Positions 43,601 through 55,356 of a stretch of DNA of 64,000 nt are shown here, piece by piece (the stretch's first letter is position 1; each line of letters starts with the position of its first letter). Source of the stretch: Pleurotus djamor (Eukaryota; Basidiomycota; Agaricomycetes; Agaricales; Pleurotaceae). The stretch spans positions 1-64,000 of the forward strand of contig JAPEVF010000191.1 of the NCBI GenBank assembly GCA_029747585.1, given 5' to 3'. Position numbers and translations under genes: made by a program. The notes beneath the pieces were generated by a model that was given only the letters and a program-made list of their open reading frames with translations, searched no databases and had not been told where the DNA came from.

Positions 43601-46600
43601 TCCTTGAGGGTTTTGCCATCGCGACCCCGACCACGGGCTTCAGTTTCTCCGACTGGGGCCGTGGTGGAAGTAGGTACTGTAGACGAGCTTGTAGGAGCCT
43701 TCGACTTCGTTGGCGTGGAAGGCGTAGAAGGCAATGTCGTTTTGGCACCCTTCTTCTCCTTTTCCCGAGGCTTCGTCGACAGAACCAACTCTTTCCCAGT
43801 CTTCGCATCTTCCTTCGCCCCTACCACAACCTGTCCAGCAGACCCTCCCTCTTCTTCGTCTATATCCATCACCTCCATCTCCCCTCCACCAGAACCAGCT
43901 CCTCCAGCGTTCTTGCTACCGCTGGTGCCCGTGTTCCCTGCACCCTCGATCCTCTTCGTCAACAAGCCTCTCGTAGAGAAGAAATACGCCCACGACGACG
44001 CGTTTTCCGTGATGGAAGACTCGAGGGGATTCGCTGGCTCGTCACTGACCGTGGCTACCGTGGTCGTGGTAGTTTCGGTGGAAACGGCAGGAGTAGTGAC
44101 ATCGGTAGCTGAGGCGACTACGTCGGTAGAGGTTGGAACGACCAAGGGAGGGATATCGGTGTTGTCCTTGTCCAGTATAGCAGCTCCTTCAGATCCAGCA
44201 TCGCCAGCGACAGCCTCCTTCGCACCAGCATCGGCTACCCCTCCATAACCAACCCAAGCCCAAGGCGAATACCACGCAGCTTGCGTGTCCGTTGACTTCA
44301 TCGACATCGCGTCCAGTTGCTTTTCCTTCTCTTCCAAGGAACCACCACCAACAACCGCAGCACCAGCACCAGCACCGGTTCCGGCAACTGGAACGGCATC
44401 CCGTCCATCCCTATTTTCAGCTGCTGGTATGGAAGCAGAAGCCGAATCCTCGGAAGACCCTTGTCGTTCTTCGGCGCCAGTATGTGCTTCATGATTAGGT
44501 TTACGCGTGTCGACGGCGTTGGCGTTGGCAGTTTCTATCTTTGATTCTTGGAACGTCGATGAAGGGTTCGAAGGGTCCGTGGCTGAGGCTGATTCCGTAG
44601 CGGCTGGTATTGAAGACGAAGGTGGTGGTGAGGGTTTAGATGGGGTGGAGGAAGAGAAGAACCATCCTCTCTTGGTCGTGATCGTGGTGGCAGCCTCTGT
44701 TGCTGGAGGCTCCGATGGGACTGTAGCCTCTGCTGTTGTACTCGACGCGTCATCAACTTTCCCCGACGCTGATCCCTCAACACTACCCTTATCCTCATCA
44801 ACGTGCTTATCCACCGCCAATACTGACTCTCCAGATCCCATCGTCGATCGCGGTATATCCTCGGGCGCAGAATTGGACCCTTCAGAGTTTTCGTATCGTT
44901 CCGTACTCGCAACGTTCGTAGAATCCGATGGAAAAGCTTGAGGATCTTGAGATGATGACGGATGCGTGGATGTAGCGGTGGACCTCCAGGTGAGATAGTC
45001 CCACCATGTACCCTCCTGCACATGTCCATGCCCTTGACCATACTCTCCGTGAACGCCAACGTCAGCACCAGGTGGAGGTGACGTGGACGCGTCGTCACCA
45101 TCCGAAGTTCCGCCTTCGCCCCCAACTGATGTTCCTTCCCCAACCCCTTCATTTTCAGAATTAGAGATCGGCAGAGACGTGGCAGGGGTGGACGATGGCG
45201 CGGTTGAATCCGTCGTATGTGTACTAGCATCAGCCCTGGACGTGGACGTGGTGGACGCGGATTCTTGTCCAGAAACAGTAGCATCTGAGCTGGGTAAATG
45301 GAGCGCGACGGGGTCGACTTGGGCCTTCGGGGTAATGTCAGAAGCACGTATCGTAGGCGTTTCGGAAGCTTGGGTATCTATGAAAGATAGGTAAATAGAA
45401 TCAAATGGAGTCTTAAGAAGGGAATTGACGTACCAGAAGATGATGCACTTGCAGACCGTTCGATACCACCCGTACCCCCACTAGCACTCTGTTCATTTGA
45501 TGTACTCCCCCACCAAGGTAGCCCGTATGCGTAACTCAGCGTGAACCTTGATGTCGCAGGTCCCAATGAACTCAATGTTCGTTTTCGTTCTCTTTGCGTC
45601 AAAGTTCCGGGAGGCGAAGTCGGATGTGCCTCTGAAGATGGAGATGGATCGTTGTTTATGGTCAGCAAGGGTGGTGGAACCTGATCATCGACAGACGTCA
45701 AGCTCCCCGAGCTCGTCGTGCTGCTGGTTATGGAAGAAGACGGGATAGGTGATTGAGGGACAGAAGGTTGAGGGCTGGACGTCGAGCTCAACGTTGGGAA
45801 CGCGATGGCCGACGTCGTCATCGGTGGCGAAGAGATGTGGGAAGGTGAATGAGGCGGTGATGGTGGGGGTAAGGAAGAAACCTTTGAAGTTGGGGAGGGG
45901 GATGATAAACGAAGAGGACTTGGCCCGTGCGGCGATACCGATGTTGGGAAAGGTATGTCGGCAGTGTCGGTAGTGGAGCACGGGGATGACGACGATGATG
46001 ACGCATTCAATGAGACTTCGGTGGTTGGACTTGACGTTGTGGATAGTGCAGACAGCACAGGGATAACCCCGCCCTCAACCCCGCCCTCCCCTCCCGACCT
46101 TTCGTGCTCTTCTCCACGCATTCTTTCTTCCTGACCACCATCATCTCCAGCTTCACCAGCATTCAGAGCAGAAGAAGGAGGTACGGCTGCCGACGTCGTT
46201 TGAACCACTGACGCTTGTACCTCCGGAGACGAGATGCTGGCCTTGCCTCTGGCTCGAGAAAGAGAGCCAAACCAGGTAGAACGAACGGCTGCAGATTTAA
46301 GTTTTCTCGATGCTAATGATCGCGTAGACTTTGCAGGTGATGTTGATGGCGACCCAATTGTAGAGGACGACGCAGAGGCTAGCGAACGCGGTCAGAGTGG
46401 GATTTGAAACAGGCAAGTCATACTCCGTACCCGTCGCTGATGTCACAATTGGCAGGCTTGTAGCCGCGCTCTCCATCGACTTGGACGTTTCCGCTTGTGC
46501 AAAAACAAGCGCGAGGCTAGGTGGAGGGGCAAGGCGCGAGGAATTTCTCGAAGATGATGAGGGACCCGATCCAGATGCGGTTAGCTTGGTCGCGGTGGGT

Positions 46601-46698
46601 TGGCGACGTTTCGACGTCGAAGAGAGCCAAACTTCAGGAGGTTTCGAGCGGGTTGTGTTCGTCGACGATGAAGATGACTTCCGGGACGCCACGGACAT
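40678..46698 (-). CDS. YML020W-like alpha/beta-hydrolase with a giant disordered N-terminus, 12 exons
   Basis: Exons are 46698-46431, 46378-45434, 45377-42798, 42711-42683, 42554-42415, 42183-41859, 41795-41754, 41682-41620, 41500-41379, 41301-41143, 41070-40968 and 40884-40678, giving 1660 aa; every junction is in frame. Residues 1 to about 1130 are Ser/Thr/Pro/Ala-rich and look disordered, broken by short Trp motifs (around 125, 378, 529, 643, 773 and 867). The hydrolase part begins near 1135 and contains VVIIGIHGWFPG (H1260), GEPTGTSSKFVNMM, KIPLEGEGTIDKRVERLYTNLLAN, and the nucleophile elbow ATHSQGS (Ser1348). It then has YFESTAARELFDFQ and EIPWALRDLI. This is the conserved core of the fungal family typified by yeast YML020W, of unknown biochemical role; a lipase or esterase activity is inferred from the fold. 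The 232-nt intron before Leu1322 is unusually long for this genome. Confidence 0.88.
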
Positions 46699-47132
46699 TG
46701 AGGAGGCAGCAAGCTGCAGTGAGGTAGGTGGGACGCCGCAGTGAGCGTCATTGACACCGAGTCATATCCACGTGATTGATTTCATCTAATCTTATCGGCT
46801 CTTATTGGGCTCAGTGACCACATTTGGATGTTCAGAACTTCACAATTCCGTCTGGTTTCGAACGATTCTCTTCGAAGGCCAATCGCGACATGAAGGTCCT
46901 GCTAGCCAGCACTGGGGGCTGGCTGTGACTCTGTGGTCATTTCGCGCTGTTTCGTGGTTATCTTCTCTCAGACTCACTTTTCCATCTAAAAGACGTCTTG
47001 GCTACGGTCCAACTACGGTCGGAACCAAGTCGGAACTTATGAAGCTGCTGTCTGAGGGCGTTATTGGCCTTTTGCGCTCAAAGGTATTACAAAGGAGCAG
47101 CATGCGAGATACCTGCCGCTTCGGACTCTGAG
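46699..47132. other. divergent spacer
   Basis: Promoter side of the hydrolase gene. The + frame 46805-47131 has no recognised content. Confidence 0.35.
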
Positions 47133-48960
47133 ATGGATTTTCAAGTCTCAACCACGGGATTAAACAGATACGACGATGACGATGGCGTCACAATCAACAG
47201 GCCCCAGATCGATGTTCAGCGGCTTCGAAAAATAAACTTAACTACCAACCCGTTAATGGTTGGAAAACTTAGGTATGTCATCTGGGTGGCATGAGACCAT
47301 GTCTATTCATCCAATTTGTCGTCTAGATTCTCAGAAGCTCGCCGAAGAATGCGTGCGGCGGTGTACGGACCTTTGGTAGAAGTGGACCCGGATAAACAAC
47401 ATCGGGAGGGCCAGTCGCTTTTTGGGGTAAGCCTTGGTGTTCTCCGGATCGAACTTCATTCCGAGGCGACCTTAAGGCTTGGCCTTGATATTCTATTCGA
47501 AGCGACGGCCAAAAGACCCTCTATCATACTCTGTGGGCCGGTTGGAGTAAAGCCTGTGCTCGTCAGGTACGTACCACACCCTTGCTTTTGAGGTAGTATA
47601 ATGACACATTCGATGCAGCTATTCTAGAAGACGAAGAGCTGAGGGAGCCAAATAAGGCATCCAATTGCGGGCAAAGGTATGTCCTTATGTCGCTATATTT
47701 AATGCGCGTGGCTCATTCGTCCTTCTACTTACATGCAAATCGTGACTCTGCTCAGGCAGCTCGACTTGCACTTCGGACGCTCTCTACCCTCAACGTTCAC
47801 GTTGTGAGAATGGAGTCATTGTTTTTACGAGGTAAGGTACTTACCCTCTCCATCAACGGTAGCTCAGCGCTCAGCTATCGTCCCAAAGTCATTCAGTTAA
47901 CACAAGTCTGAGTGATCTAGATCTCGGCATAACCGCTGTATTGAACGATAGACCTAAACGTCTTGCTCTCCGGGTGAGACCGTTCCTGTCACCTCAAACG
48001 TTCTAGCCAAAGAAACTCCCAGGTTTCCAGCTTCGAGCACGCCCAAGATTGGGAGAAAGGAAGGACAGCATTTCCTTTCGAAATGTCATGACCGCGACCA
48101 GGCATGGTTTCTCCGCTTCCAGCTTGACGATTTTCTTGTCGTTTCCCTGAGCGATCGCCTCTCTCAGTCAAGCTTTTCGGCTGTCTTCGCGTGAAGTGCT
48201 CGAGCTTTGTGTGAGAGAGCCGGCTACCCACGAAAAATCCAAACATCTCATAGGAATCATCAGGAGTTCGTGTGCCCGTCTTACGGTTCCTGTGTCAACT
48301 CTTCGATCCGACACGATTCAAAGTGAAAGGTATGTACATCCATCCTACTTAGTGTCTTCGACGCGTCGTTCTCATGTCCATGCCGTGAAAATGGGTAATA
48401 GAACCCCGGCCATGGATCCCATGCCTGAAGAAGAATGGTCCGACTCGTGAGAAACCATGTTTACTTCTTGGTTCGTTCGCGTCTTTCTCCGTTGTTTCTC
48501 TGTCGCGATTTTCGAAGATTTAATGGTTTTTTTTTTGTCTCAGATAGTCTCTCCGCCACGGGCAGGACCCTTATGGAGATCAGCTGGAGCACTCATCGAC
48601 TTTGATGGTAGGTGTCGAAACGCTTATGACCCTCTTCTCGTCTTTGACTAAACTCTCGCGTGTTGTACGAGTATGAAGCTCAGAGGGGTTATCATTTCAG
48701 AATCAATCGCTGAGAAGTCTCAGTCTTGCTTTGTCCTGGGGCTCAGGCTGATGACAATACATCGACTACACACATGGCGTGTATCGGGTACTGTGGGGAT
48801 CATCCGTCGGTGCACAACCTTGTACTTATTTCCGGACATCGGTATGTTGTCTAGCCACCGTATTTGAGTTGATGTGCAGTTTGGACGGTTCCGACCACGT
48901 CGGTCCTCGCGTTGATCGTTGGGGGAAAGACCCAGCGCGAGAACATCGACGACAGGAGTG
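47133..48960 (+). pseudogene. decayed FunK1-type protein kinase, copy B
   Basis: Frames can be followed in pieces. First comes an acidic start at 47133-47272 joined by a GTATGT intron to FSEARRRMRAAVYGPLV. Near 48205-48330 is EKSKHLIGIIRSS...TLRSDTIQSE, in the place of the catalytic loop (family HRDIS-x-x-N). Exon 48545-48608 has PPRAGPLWRSAGALIDFD, matching the family's LIDFD metal-binding motif. Exon from 48702 has SIAEKS...WRVSGTVGI, in place of RTGT-PFM, and near 48880 is SDHVGPRVDRWGKDPA. The order is correct for FunK1, but the HRD is altered, the catalytic-loop Asn is lost and the frames do not join throughout. It is either a pseudogene or a badly sequenced gene. The kinase call rests on the 3' half. 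Confidence 0.5.
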
Positions 48961-50120
48961 AGCCTTAGTGTAGTTAGCGCGTAGCCAACTTCGTCTGTAG
49001 TATAGCGGGGGGCGCCCCGATGGAATCGAACTCCTAGTGAGCTCTATCGAAGGAGAATACAATACATCTTCTTGGGGCGACGATTAAACGCCTAGGCTGA
49101 TGATCTTGGAAGTATCTGCGAGGGATTCACAGAGACATAAATGGAATCGGTTGAATCCATTCTCCGAGGAGATGAGGCTGACGAAGCCGCGTAACGACGA
49201 TGAATAAGGCGCTAGAAGAGTGGTTCTGGCCATTGGAAGCTATTTCTGCCCATACTAAGCCAAAACCCTTGGGATAGTCGGTATTCGTGGCTTCTTTCCT
49301 GTTTCGATTCTTGAGCATGGAAATGACGAGTGCGACAGTAGACCCATTCGTAGCGCTTGAACCGAGACTCTAGTCCATGGTCATGGGTACTTTATCATCA
49401 GCAGCACCTACACTAAGTAACGAAGAAAGCCGTACCTTTTCCGCCAGATCGAGCCCCTCAATAGCCCCTAAGGTGCAAGTTGTTTAGGGAATGCGCCTGG
49501 AGGATCGCAAGTGACCTTAGAGCATATTGAGACATGTATCCATATAATTACGGAGCATTTTGAGAGGAACCACCGCTACATGCGGTGACGACTGGGATGT
49601 ATCGGTGTTCCATCGATCCGCGTGTTGACCTTCTGCGCCACGCCATGTCAGTATGTCCTGAGCCTGACACAATACGCCACTTATAGAGTACATTAGATCC
49701 ACTGAGAGATGTAGTAGACTGTCTAACGGAAGATCTGCGACGCGAGATACTTCTTCGTTGAACTTACTCTTTCTCCTGATTTCCCAGGCGCTGAAGTCAT
49801 GTGATCTGACAGTTCAATTATGCTGCACAGCCACCTCGAATTGCTGCCTCCATCTGCCATGCTCGGTATCTACGCTCTCAAACGGACCACCTTCGTGAAT
49901 CATATTTCAACAATACTTGTCTGATACTCTTTCTACCCTCGCATATTGGCTTGGCTGCCGACGGTTCCACAGAACACAGTCTTAAGCTCGTTTTAAATCA
50001 TGCATCCCAGCGCGTCGTTTGGGAGGTTATGATCTTAGAAGCCTTCTATTGTGCTCCTGAAGGTGAGCTCATACTACAACTCTGTATGAACCATGTTGTT
50101 AATGCTGTATTCCTTAGTAT
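48550..50120 (-). repeat. dispersed duplicated segment, copy B (inverted relative to copy A)
   Basis: The reverse complement aligns with 29100-30935. The match covers the 3' end of the FunK1-like remnant and about 1.1 kb downstream of it. Downstream, both copies keep short coding-like blocks on the kinase strand (SRT..ASYSPSVAP versus SRTFSARSSPSIAP; WDVSGFHRSA versus WDVSVFHRSA). This hints that a second, unrecognised gene was duplicated along with the kinase. Confidence 0.75.
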
Positions 50121-53100
50121 CGACGCAATTTTGCGGTTGTGTTTATCCCCTCGGACGGGGACCATTCATCGTTTACTGCTGCCTCTCATCGAAATCCGAC
50201 GCGACTCAGGACCATCGTTGGCTCTATTTACGAATGATCTTGTCTACGTAGTCGGGCAGGCTGGGTTATGGGACAAGGAGAACGTCGGTGAGGGGCGAAT
50301 ACTCTCGGAGAAAACCAGAAGTTGAACGGCTACCTCTGTCGCCGGTCATGCTTTCCTGGAATCTTACGCGCTGCCCCCGCGTACAAGAGTACATCACCTT
50401 GCAGAAACCTATCCAACTAGGTGGAAGAGGGTGTCATCGTCGTTCGGTTATTCGACTCTTCCTAATCTCCTCTCCATGTCAAACCAAGGAGGGCCCTGAC
50501 TCTCTTCCACCACATCGCTCAAACAAATTTCCGAGGTTGAAGTCTGTCTCCTCGCCTTCTGAGTACCCGGCGCCACCAACGTGAGCAGCGTGGATATCTT
50601 CAAGTCTGCGCGCACGACGTTCACGATATCTAGCAGCGCCCAACTCAGTCATCTGCTTATTCGGCTCTAGTGGTGACGAAATGACCATCGACTATCTCGT
50701 TTGTCTGTGCTCAACGGTGTTTTCGATCGCCGTCGAACTCTCCCCTTCCGCTTCACTTACCTCCCCATTCCCCATGATCACTGCCATCACCAACACTATT
50801 CTACGCCACACGCTCCACACGAACACCGGCATTTTTAGCTCAGTCAGTTGTTCAGCTGGTTGTAGTGGTCGCGAAATCGATAGGGACCGATTATAGAGTA
50901 TGTATCAACCATCGACGAGATTGTCCAAGATCTCGGTCGCCAAGGACGTCGCACTCTGTGGAGGAGGAGGGGAAACGCATTCGGTGCAGAGTGGGAATGC
51001 GAGGAAGTGCGTTGGTGTTAGTGTTGGTCTGCCTGGTCCTGTTCGCTCAACAAGAGCTGTCGTTTCCTCGTTTGTGCACGCGACATGGGATGATGTGCCA
51101 AGGTCGCAAGCGGGGGAGAGGTAGATGTGCAGAGGGTGCGAAGAAACGGAAGAAGACTGAGGAAGAAGAAGGGAAGAGGAAGGAGCTGGAGGAGGAGGAT
51201 GTCGTGATTGACGATGAAGACCTTGCATTGGATGATGATCTGACCTCCGCCATGGTGGAGGTCAGAGACGAAGGCTTCGTTTCGGATGTTGACGTTGAAC
51301 GTTGAACCTTCGAGCTCTGGTTCCGTCCAGCTCTACCACACCATACGGTCCTGCAAGCTCCCTCTTACGCTTCCTCCTGCACGAACCTCTCCGCCATCGG
51401 CCACAGCTCCTCGCAAATTCTGAGCTTGCAATTCACATCAACTATCGAATTCTATCGTCGACGTAAACTCATTTGCTCGCGTTCACCTCTTCAGCCTCAT
51501 CTCTGCAGGCATGGAGGAGTAGCACAAAATTTCACCTTCGTCCCCGTTCAATCCTTGCCTTCGTACTCAATTGCAGCGGAAGCACCTCAACCACTCGCAA
51601 CAGCCGTCCTCGCAGCCAGCCCAAGATCATGATCATCAGCTCGTCTGGTCGATTTGCCTAGGACAATGTTGACTTCAGAGCTTCACCGTCGTCCACGAAC
51701 GTCATTCATGGAGCTGGTGCCATTAAGGCTGGCGGTCGCTGGTACTCATAGCTCGGAAGAATCGATGAAACCCTGCCGATTCCCGTCGTTGGGTAGCGTT
51801 TTGTGTTGAGTCTTGGACTTTTTGGTTTCGTGGTTTTGCGATGTAATTTCTGTTTTTTCTTGGACGATTTTTCACGTTTATTATTTTATTATGGGCATTC
51901 CTTTCGTTTGTGTACGGACTCGGACATGGACTCTTTTCGTACATACATTTCGCTGCTATGGACGCGCTTCCTTCCTCCCCTTATTTTTTGATACGATGCT
52001 TTGCTTTCTTCTCTCATTTGGCGTTTTGCAGTGATGATAGTTGCTCAAGATCCCCTCAGGAAGAACTGGGATGTGCGCCGTGTCAGCGACCTCCCTCACC
52101 TCAACTCTACGTGTCAGCATTCGCAAGCCTCCATCTTATCCGTACCAGCACCGTCCTCCTTACACACCGCTTACTCCCCGTCTTCCGTCTCCATCCCACC
52201 ACCCAACCCGCCCTCCATATTCCTCTATACGCATGGTGGCCACAATTCCCTTATATCACTGGTACCCCTCGCTGCGGCCGCAGTCAATACCAATCATACC
52301 GTCGTTGTCGCCTACATCGGTGCTGAAGGATCCACTAGTCTGCTGTTGGGGCTAAGATCGAATCATACTTCGTTTTCCTACGGAATTCCTTCACGCGAAT
52401 ATCCCCTCGTGTCCTCCATCCTACCTCAAGTCTATCCGCCGTCTCCGCTACACCAACCTCGGTCTCTCATGGGATAGGTGGTTACTCGTTCGAGCCTTGT
52501 GGGGCGACGACGATATACGTGGTGGTTGTGGGGGTGGAAACCAGGAAAGAGTGGAGGAGAGAGGGTTCGAGTTTCAGCGCGGAACTGGATGGTCATGCAC
52601 CTTGCGAGAGGGTTGGTGAGCTGATGAGGGTCCTGACGATGAATATGACGACGGAACCGTCGAAATGAAGCACCACCCGGCTCGCGCTTCGTGCCCATCC
52701 TCTCGTGTCCACCAAAACCCCGCACCGACTCGCACACGTACAGATGTGACACTCTCAAGCATCATCTGCCTCTCCCTTTCATCATTCCTACACATCGACT
52801 TGGGTAACAGCTTGCACAGACGACGCGATTTGTGGATATCGACTCCGAGGGAAGCAAGGAGGATGATCACAACACCAAAAGGAGAGTTTGGTGGTACCCT
52901 TGAGTGAAGACAATCTCAGGACGCAGGCGTAAAGCTTGTAAGCGGGGAGAGGGTCGACGGTCGATGAATAGATGGACGTGTGTATGCCGTTAACTAGGAG
53001 ATGGAAGCTTCCAGTGGGCTGGTAGATTGGCGGAAGGGATGAACGCCTTCGTATCTGTCGGTGGTGCCAAGGCCTCTGTTCTCGCGCTCGCCTTCCCTAC

Positions 53101-53817
53101 CAAATTCACGACGGCTACAGTTTTCTGTAACCCACCGTCTGCGCAACGGGGGCCCGGGGAGGCACTCACTATGAACGGCCACCGAGTGCAAGTCGGAGTG
53201 ATGCCCCTCCTCTGTTCTCTGCCACCGTTTCCAATTCGCTGAAGCCACTACCTCCCAACCCTCGGTCGCAAACAAAGCCCGTGACAAGACGTTGATACCG
53301 TCAGAGTCAAGTTGCGCCCCTTCCTCATCCGTCGCTAGCAAGCCCGAGTTTATTGGGGGCATGGACCGAGTTCGTTCGACAGAGCCTGTGCTACCTCAGG
53401 TGCAGCGACTACTCGTTCGCGGGGAAGGCATAGATGGGGCGACCAGCCATGCAGGGTCGTTTTCGACCATAGAGACCTCTTTGCTGTGGCAGCAGGTTGT
53501 AAATACGTTGGGGTTGATTGTCGATCGTGGCTTTCTTGTGACACTTTCGCTTTGATATCCAAAGCAGGGTTCTTCCCCCCGTCATTTGTCTTCCTTTGTC
53601 CACAGTCACTCATAACATACCGGTTCTACACCGTTATCGTGTTATTATCGTGCAGCTACGACTGAGGGACATTTTCATGCCTTTTTGTACATACATGGAC
53701 CCATTCATATACTGGGGTCTTTTTGGTTCCCTAACTCTGTACATTCTACATACCCTAATGATCTATCCTTCAGTCTCGAAGAGGTCCGCCAGGACAGCTT
53801 CAGCGCCAGTAGACTCC
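50121..53817. other. gene-poor 3.7 kb with weak open frames
   Basis: Open frames: 50865-51305 (+, 146 codons; a basic/acidic tail KKRKKTEEEEGKRKELEEEDVV follows a hydrophobic piece), 52001-52477 (+, 158 codons, Pro/Ser-rich with GGHNSLISLVPLAAAAV), and 52994-53362 (-, 122 codons). None has splice-supported structure or a recognised domain. I cannot call a gene. Confidence 0.35.
50865..51305 (+). CDS. possible small acidic/basic protein, unrecognised
   Basis: An open frame whose 3' half encodes a Lys/Arg cluster followed by a Glu-rich stretch and a short DDEDLALDDD acidic block, composition seen in nuclear proteins. There is no good ATG near the start. The first Met with sensible context is at about 51000 (MRGSALVLVLVCLVLFAQQ), which would read as a signal peptide, an odd combination with the charged tail. 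It is most likely a fragment or chance frame. Confidence 0.22.
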   Translation: MVAKSIGTDYRVCINHRRDCPRSRSPRTSHSVEEEGKRIRCRVGMRGSALVLVLVCLVLFAQQELSFPRLCTRHGMMCQGRKRGRGRCAEGAKKRKKTEEEEGKRKELEEEDVVIDDEDLALDDDLTSAMVEVRDEGFVSDVDVER

Positions 53818-55356
53818 CTATTCCCATTGCCCCTCCACCACGTCAACGAGACGACGAAGTTTCTTCTCGGACACACTCTCGAATTCGCAGCGCTTAACCA
53901 TCACCTTCTTGATTGGCATTGAATATTCCGCCCTCTCGCGAAGAATGCGTACCAGGAGATGGAAAGTTGTGTTCTCTCCCCCTCCTATATCACGGTTGTG
54001 AAAGCATGTACTTTCAAAGCACAGACACACTAAGTTGGGGTTTGGTGGGTGCTCTTCGGATTCGGACTTGAGAATCGATTGGAGAACTTGTGGGTCGCAG
54101 TTGTTCAACACGAGTGTTTCAATGCCTGTGAAGCATGATAGACATGAGAGTGGTCCTGGTCCTATGCGATCGGTGGTCAAGTAATGGAGTTTGAGCACCG
54201 ATGCTTCTCGGAGCGGGGTAAGGTCGCAGAGTTGGAGTAGGATAATATCAATATCTGGTGGGGGTACTACCGGGAATTCGCACTGGACAGTATGCCGGCC
54301 ACAGTGGACACGAAGAGATGGATCAGTTGGGGCACGCACACCAAGAAAGAATGTGTTATGAATCCAAAGGTCAACGGTGTGGATGGACATTGGCTGTGTC
54401 AAGACTCGGGATACCATAGATCTTAATCCCGAGAGATCTGTTGTTGTCACGGCATTGGCTTCGGCATGGCCATATTCAATGTCAAGATTGTTCAAGGAAG
54501 GGGTGTCCATATGGTGAAGGATTCCGAGCGTCGAGAGGTCCTTCGATACCAGGCAAAGTCTTCGTAGGCAAGGGAGAGATGTCGGGGGGAATGTTTGATC
54601 GACGATCGGACCGAAGAGGGGCGAAATGGTCATATCTTGTAGTTTGGGTGTCGACCTGAGGATATCAAGGAGCCAAGAAACGCTGGCTTGGCGGATACCT
54701 AGCGGAGAGACTATATTGAGATAAGTGAGTTGTGGCATGGAATGGGCGGTTGATGGTAGGGGGCCGTGACAAATACTCAGAGACTGGAGAGAAGGCAAGT
54801 TTGTCCAGATGTTTCCGTCAACCTCCCCGACACCACTCTTCAGGTCAATGGAAAGTCGTTGTAGCTGTAATGCAGAGTTGGCAGGTGAGATTTTGGCAAG
54901 GACCCTAGTGAGGGAAGCGGGGTCGCAGAGATTCATTGAAAGATGCTGCAAGCGGCTTTCTTGAGAGACGATGTCGATGATTAACGGCCAAATCCGTTCA
55001 TCGCCTCCGTAATGAATCCGAAAAGATACTCGGAGAGGGGAGGATTTGGAGAGACGGAGCATGCGCGGCGCGTGAGTTGAATTCAAGTTGATTGTCGACC
55101 AGAAGTAAGGGGTCTCTAGCATCAGTTCATGCCAAGCCTGACAAACTCGCAGTAACGTGGTCCGCAACAGGTACGCTGTATCACAATGCACCAGATATGA
55201 AGATTGTGGTTGTAGTTGGACCACGGAGAAGATGTAGGTTAGGACATCATTTGGAAGCTGGTTAATGGCGCAATGTGTGTTACGGCGAATTTTCAGGGCT
55301 TTCATATTCTCCTCATGTCGTCTTATCTCTGCGCGGATTTCTTCATCAACGAGCAT
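53818..55356 (-). CDS. F-box protein with LRR-like repeats
   Basis: An open frame of 512 aa. Residues 1-28 form a charged helix (EEIRAEIRRHEENMKALKIRRN), usual before the F-box in Agaricomycete proteins. The F-box is at about 32-75 (INQLPNDVLTYIFSVVQLQ...LLRVCQAWHELMLETPYFWSTI). The rest shows irregular leucine-rich units (LQHLSMNLCD, LQRLSIDLK, LQSLSICHG, LTYLNIVSP, LNNLDIEYG). Such proteins are substrate receptors of SCF ubiquitin ligases. An upstream exon is likely: a frame-compatible acceptor (TATGTGTAG) at about 55387 follows an ATG-GTAAGG donor near 55443, which would add VIRTNFAAQ before MLVDEE. The target is unknown. Confidence 0.8.
   Translation of the reverse strand: MLVDEEIRAEIRRHEENMKALKIRRNTHCAINQLPNDVLTYIFSVVQLQPQSSYLVHCDTAYLLRTTLLRVCQAWHELMLETPYFWSTINLNSTHAPRMLRLSKSSPLRVSFRIHYGGDERIWPLIIDIVSQESRLQHLSMNLCDPASLTRVLAKISPANSALQLQRLSIDLKSGVGEVDGNIWTNLPSLQSLSICHGPLPSTAHSMPQLTYLNIVSPLGIRQASVSWLLDILRSTPKLQDMTISPLFGPIVDQTFPPTSLPCLRRLCLVSKDLSTLGILHHMDTPSLNNLDIEYGHAEANAVTTTDLSGLRSMVSRVLTQPMSIHTVDLWIHNTFFLGVRAPTDPSLRVHCGRHTVQCEFPVVPPPDIDIILLQLCDLTPLREASVLKLHYLTTDRIGPGPLSCLSCFTGIETLVLNNCDPQVLQSILKSESEEHPPNPNLVCLCFESTCFHNRDIGGGENTTFHLLVRILRERAEYSMPIKKVMVKRCEFESVSEKKLRRLVDVVEGQWE

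Noticed and set aside
43178..44248. Long + frame of 356 codons inside the hydrolase locus
   Set aside because: It is antisense to the splice-supported hydrolase exon. It is Val/Ser-rich low complexity, the mirror of the disordered region.
49010..49075. tRNA-like T-arm (GTTCGATTCC) with a complementary GC-rich acceptor on the minus strand
   Set aside because: No A box, no usable D or anticodon arm, one acceptor mismatch. The same sequence is diverged in repeat copy A near 30230, so it is part of the repeat and not a tRNA.
52994..53362. Minus frame resembling the start of SurE-like phosphatases (DEEG...GINVLSRAL)
   Set aside because: The similarity is limited to a few residues, the NDDG motif is not present and nothing downstream fits the family.
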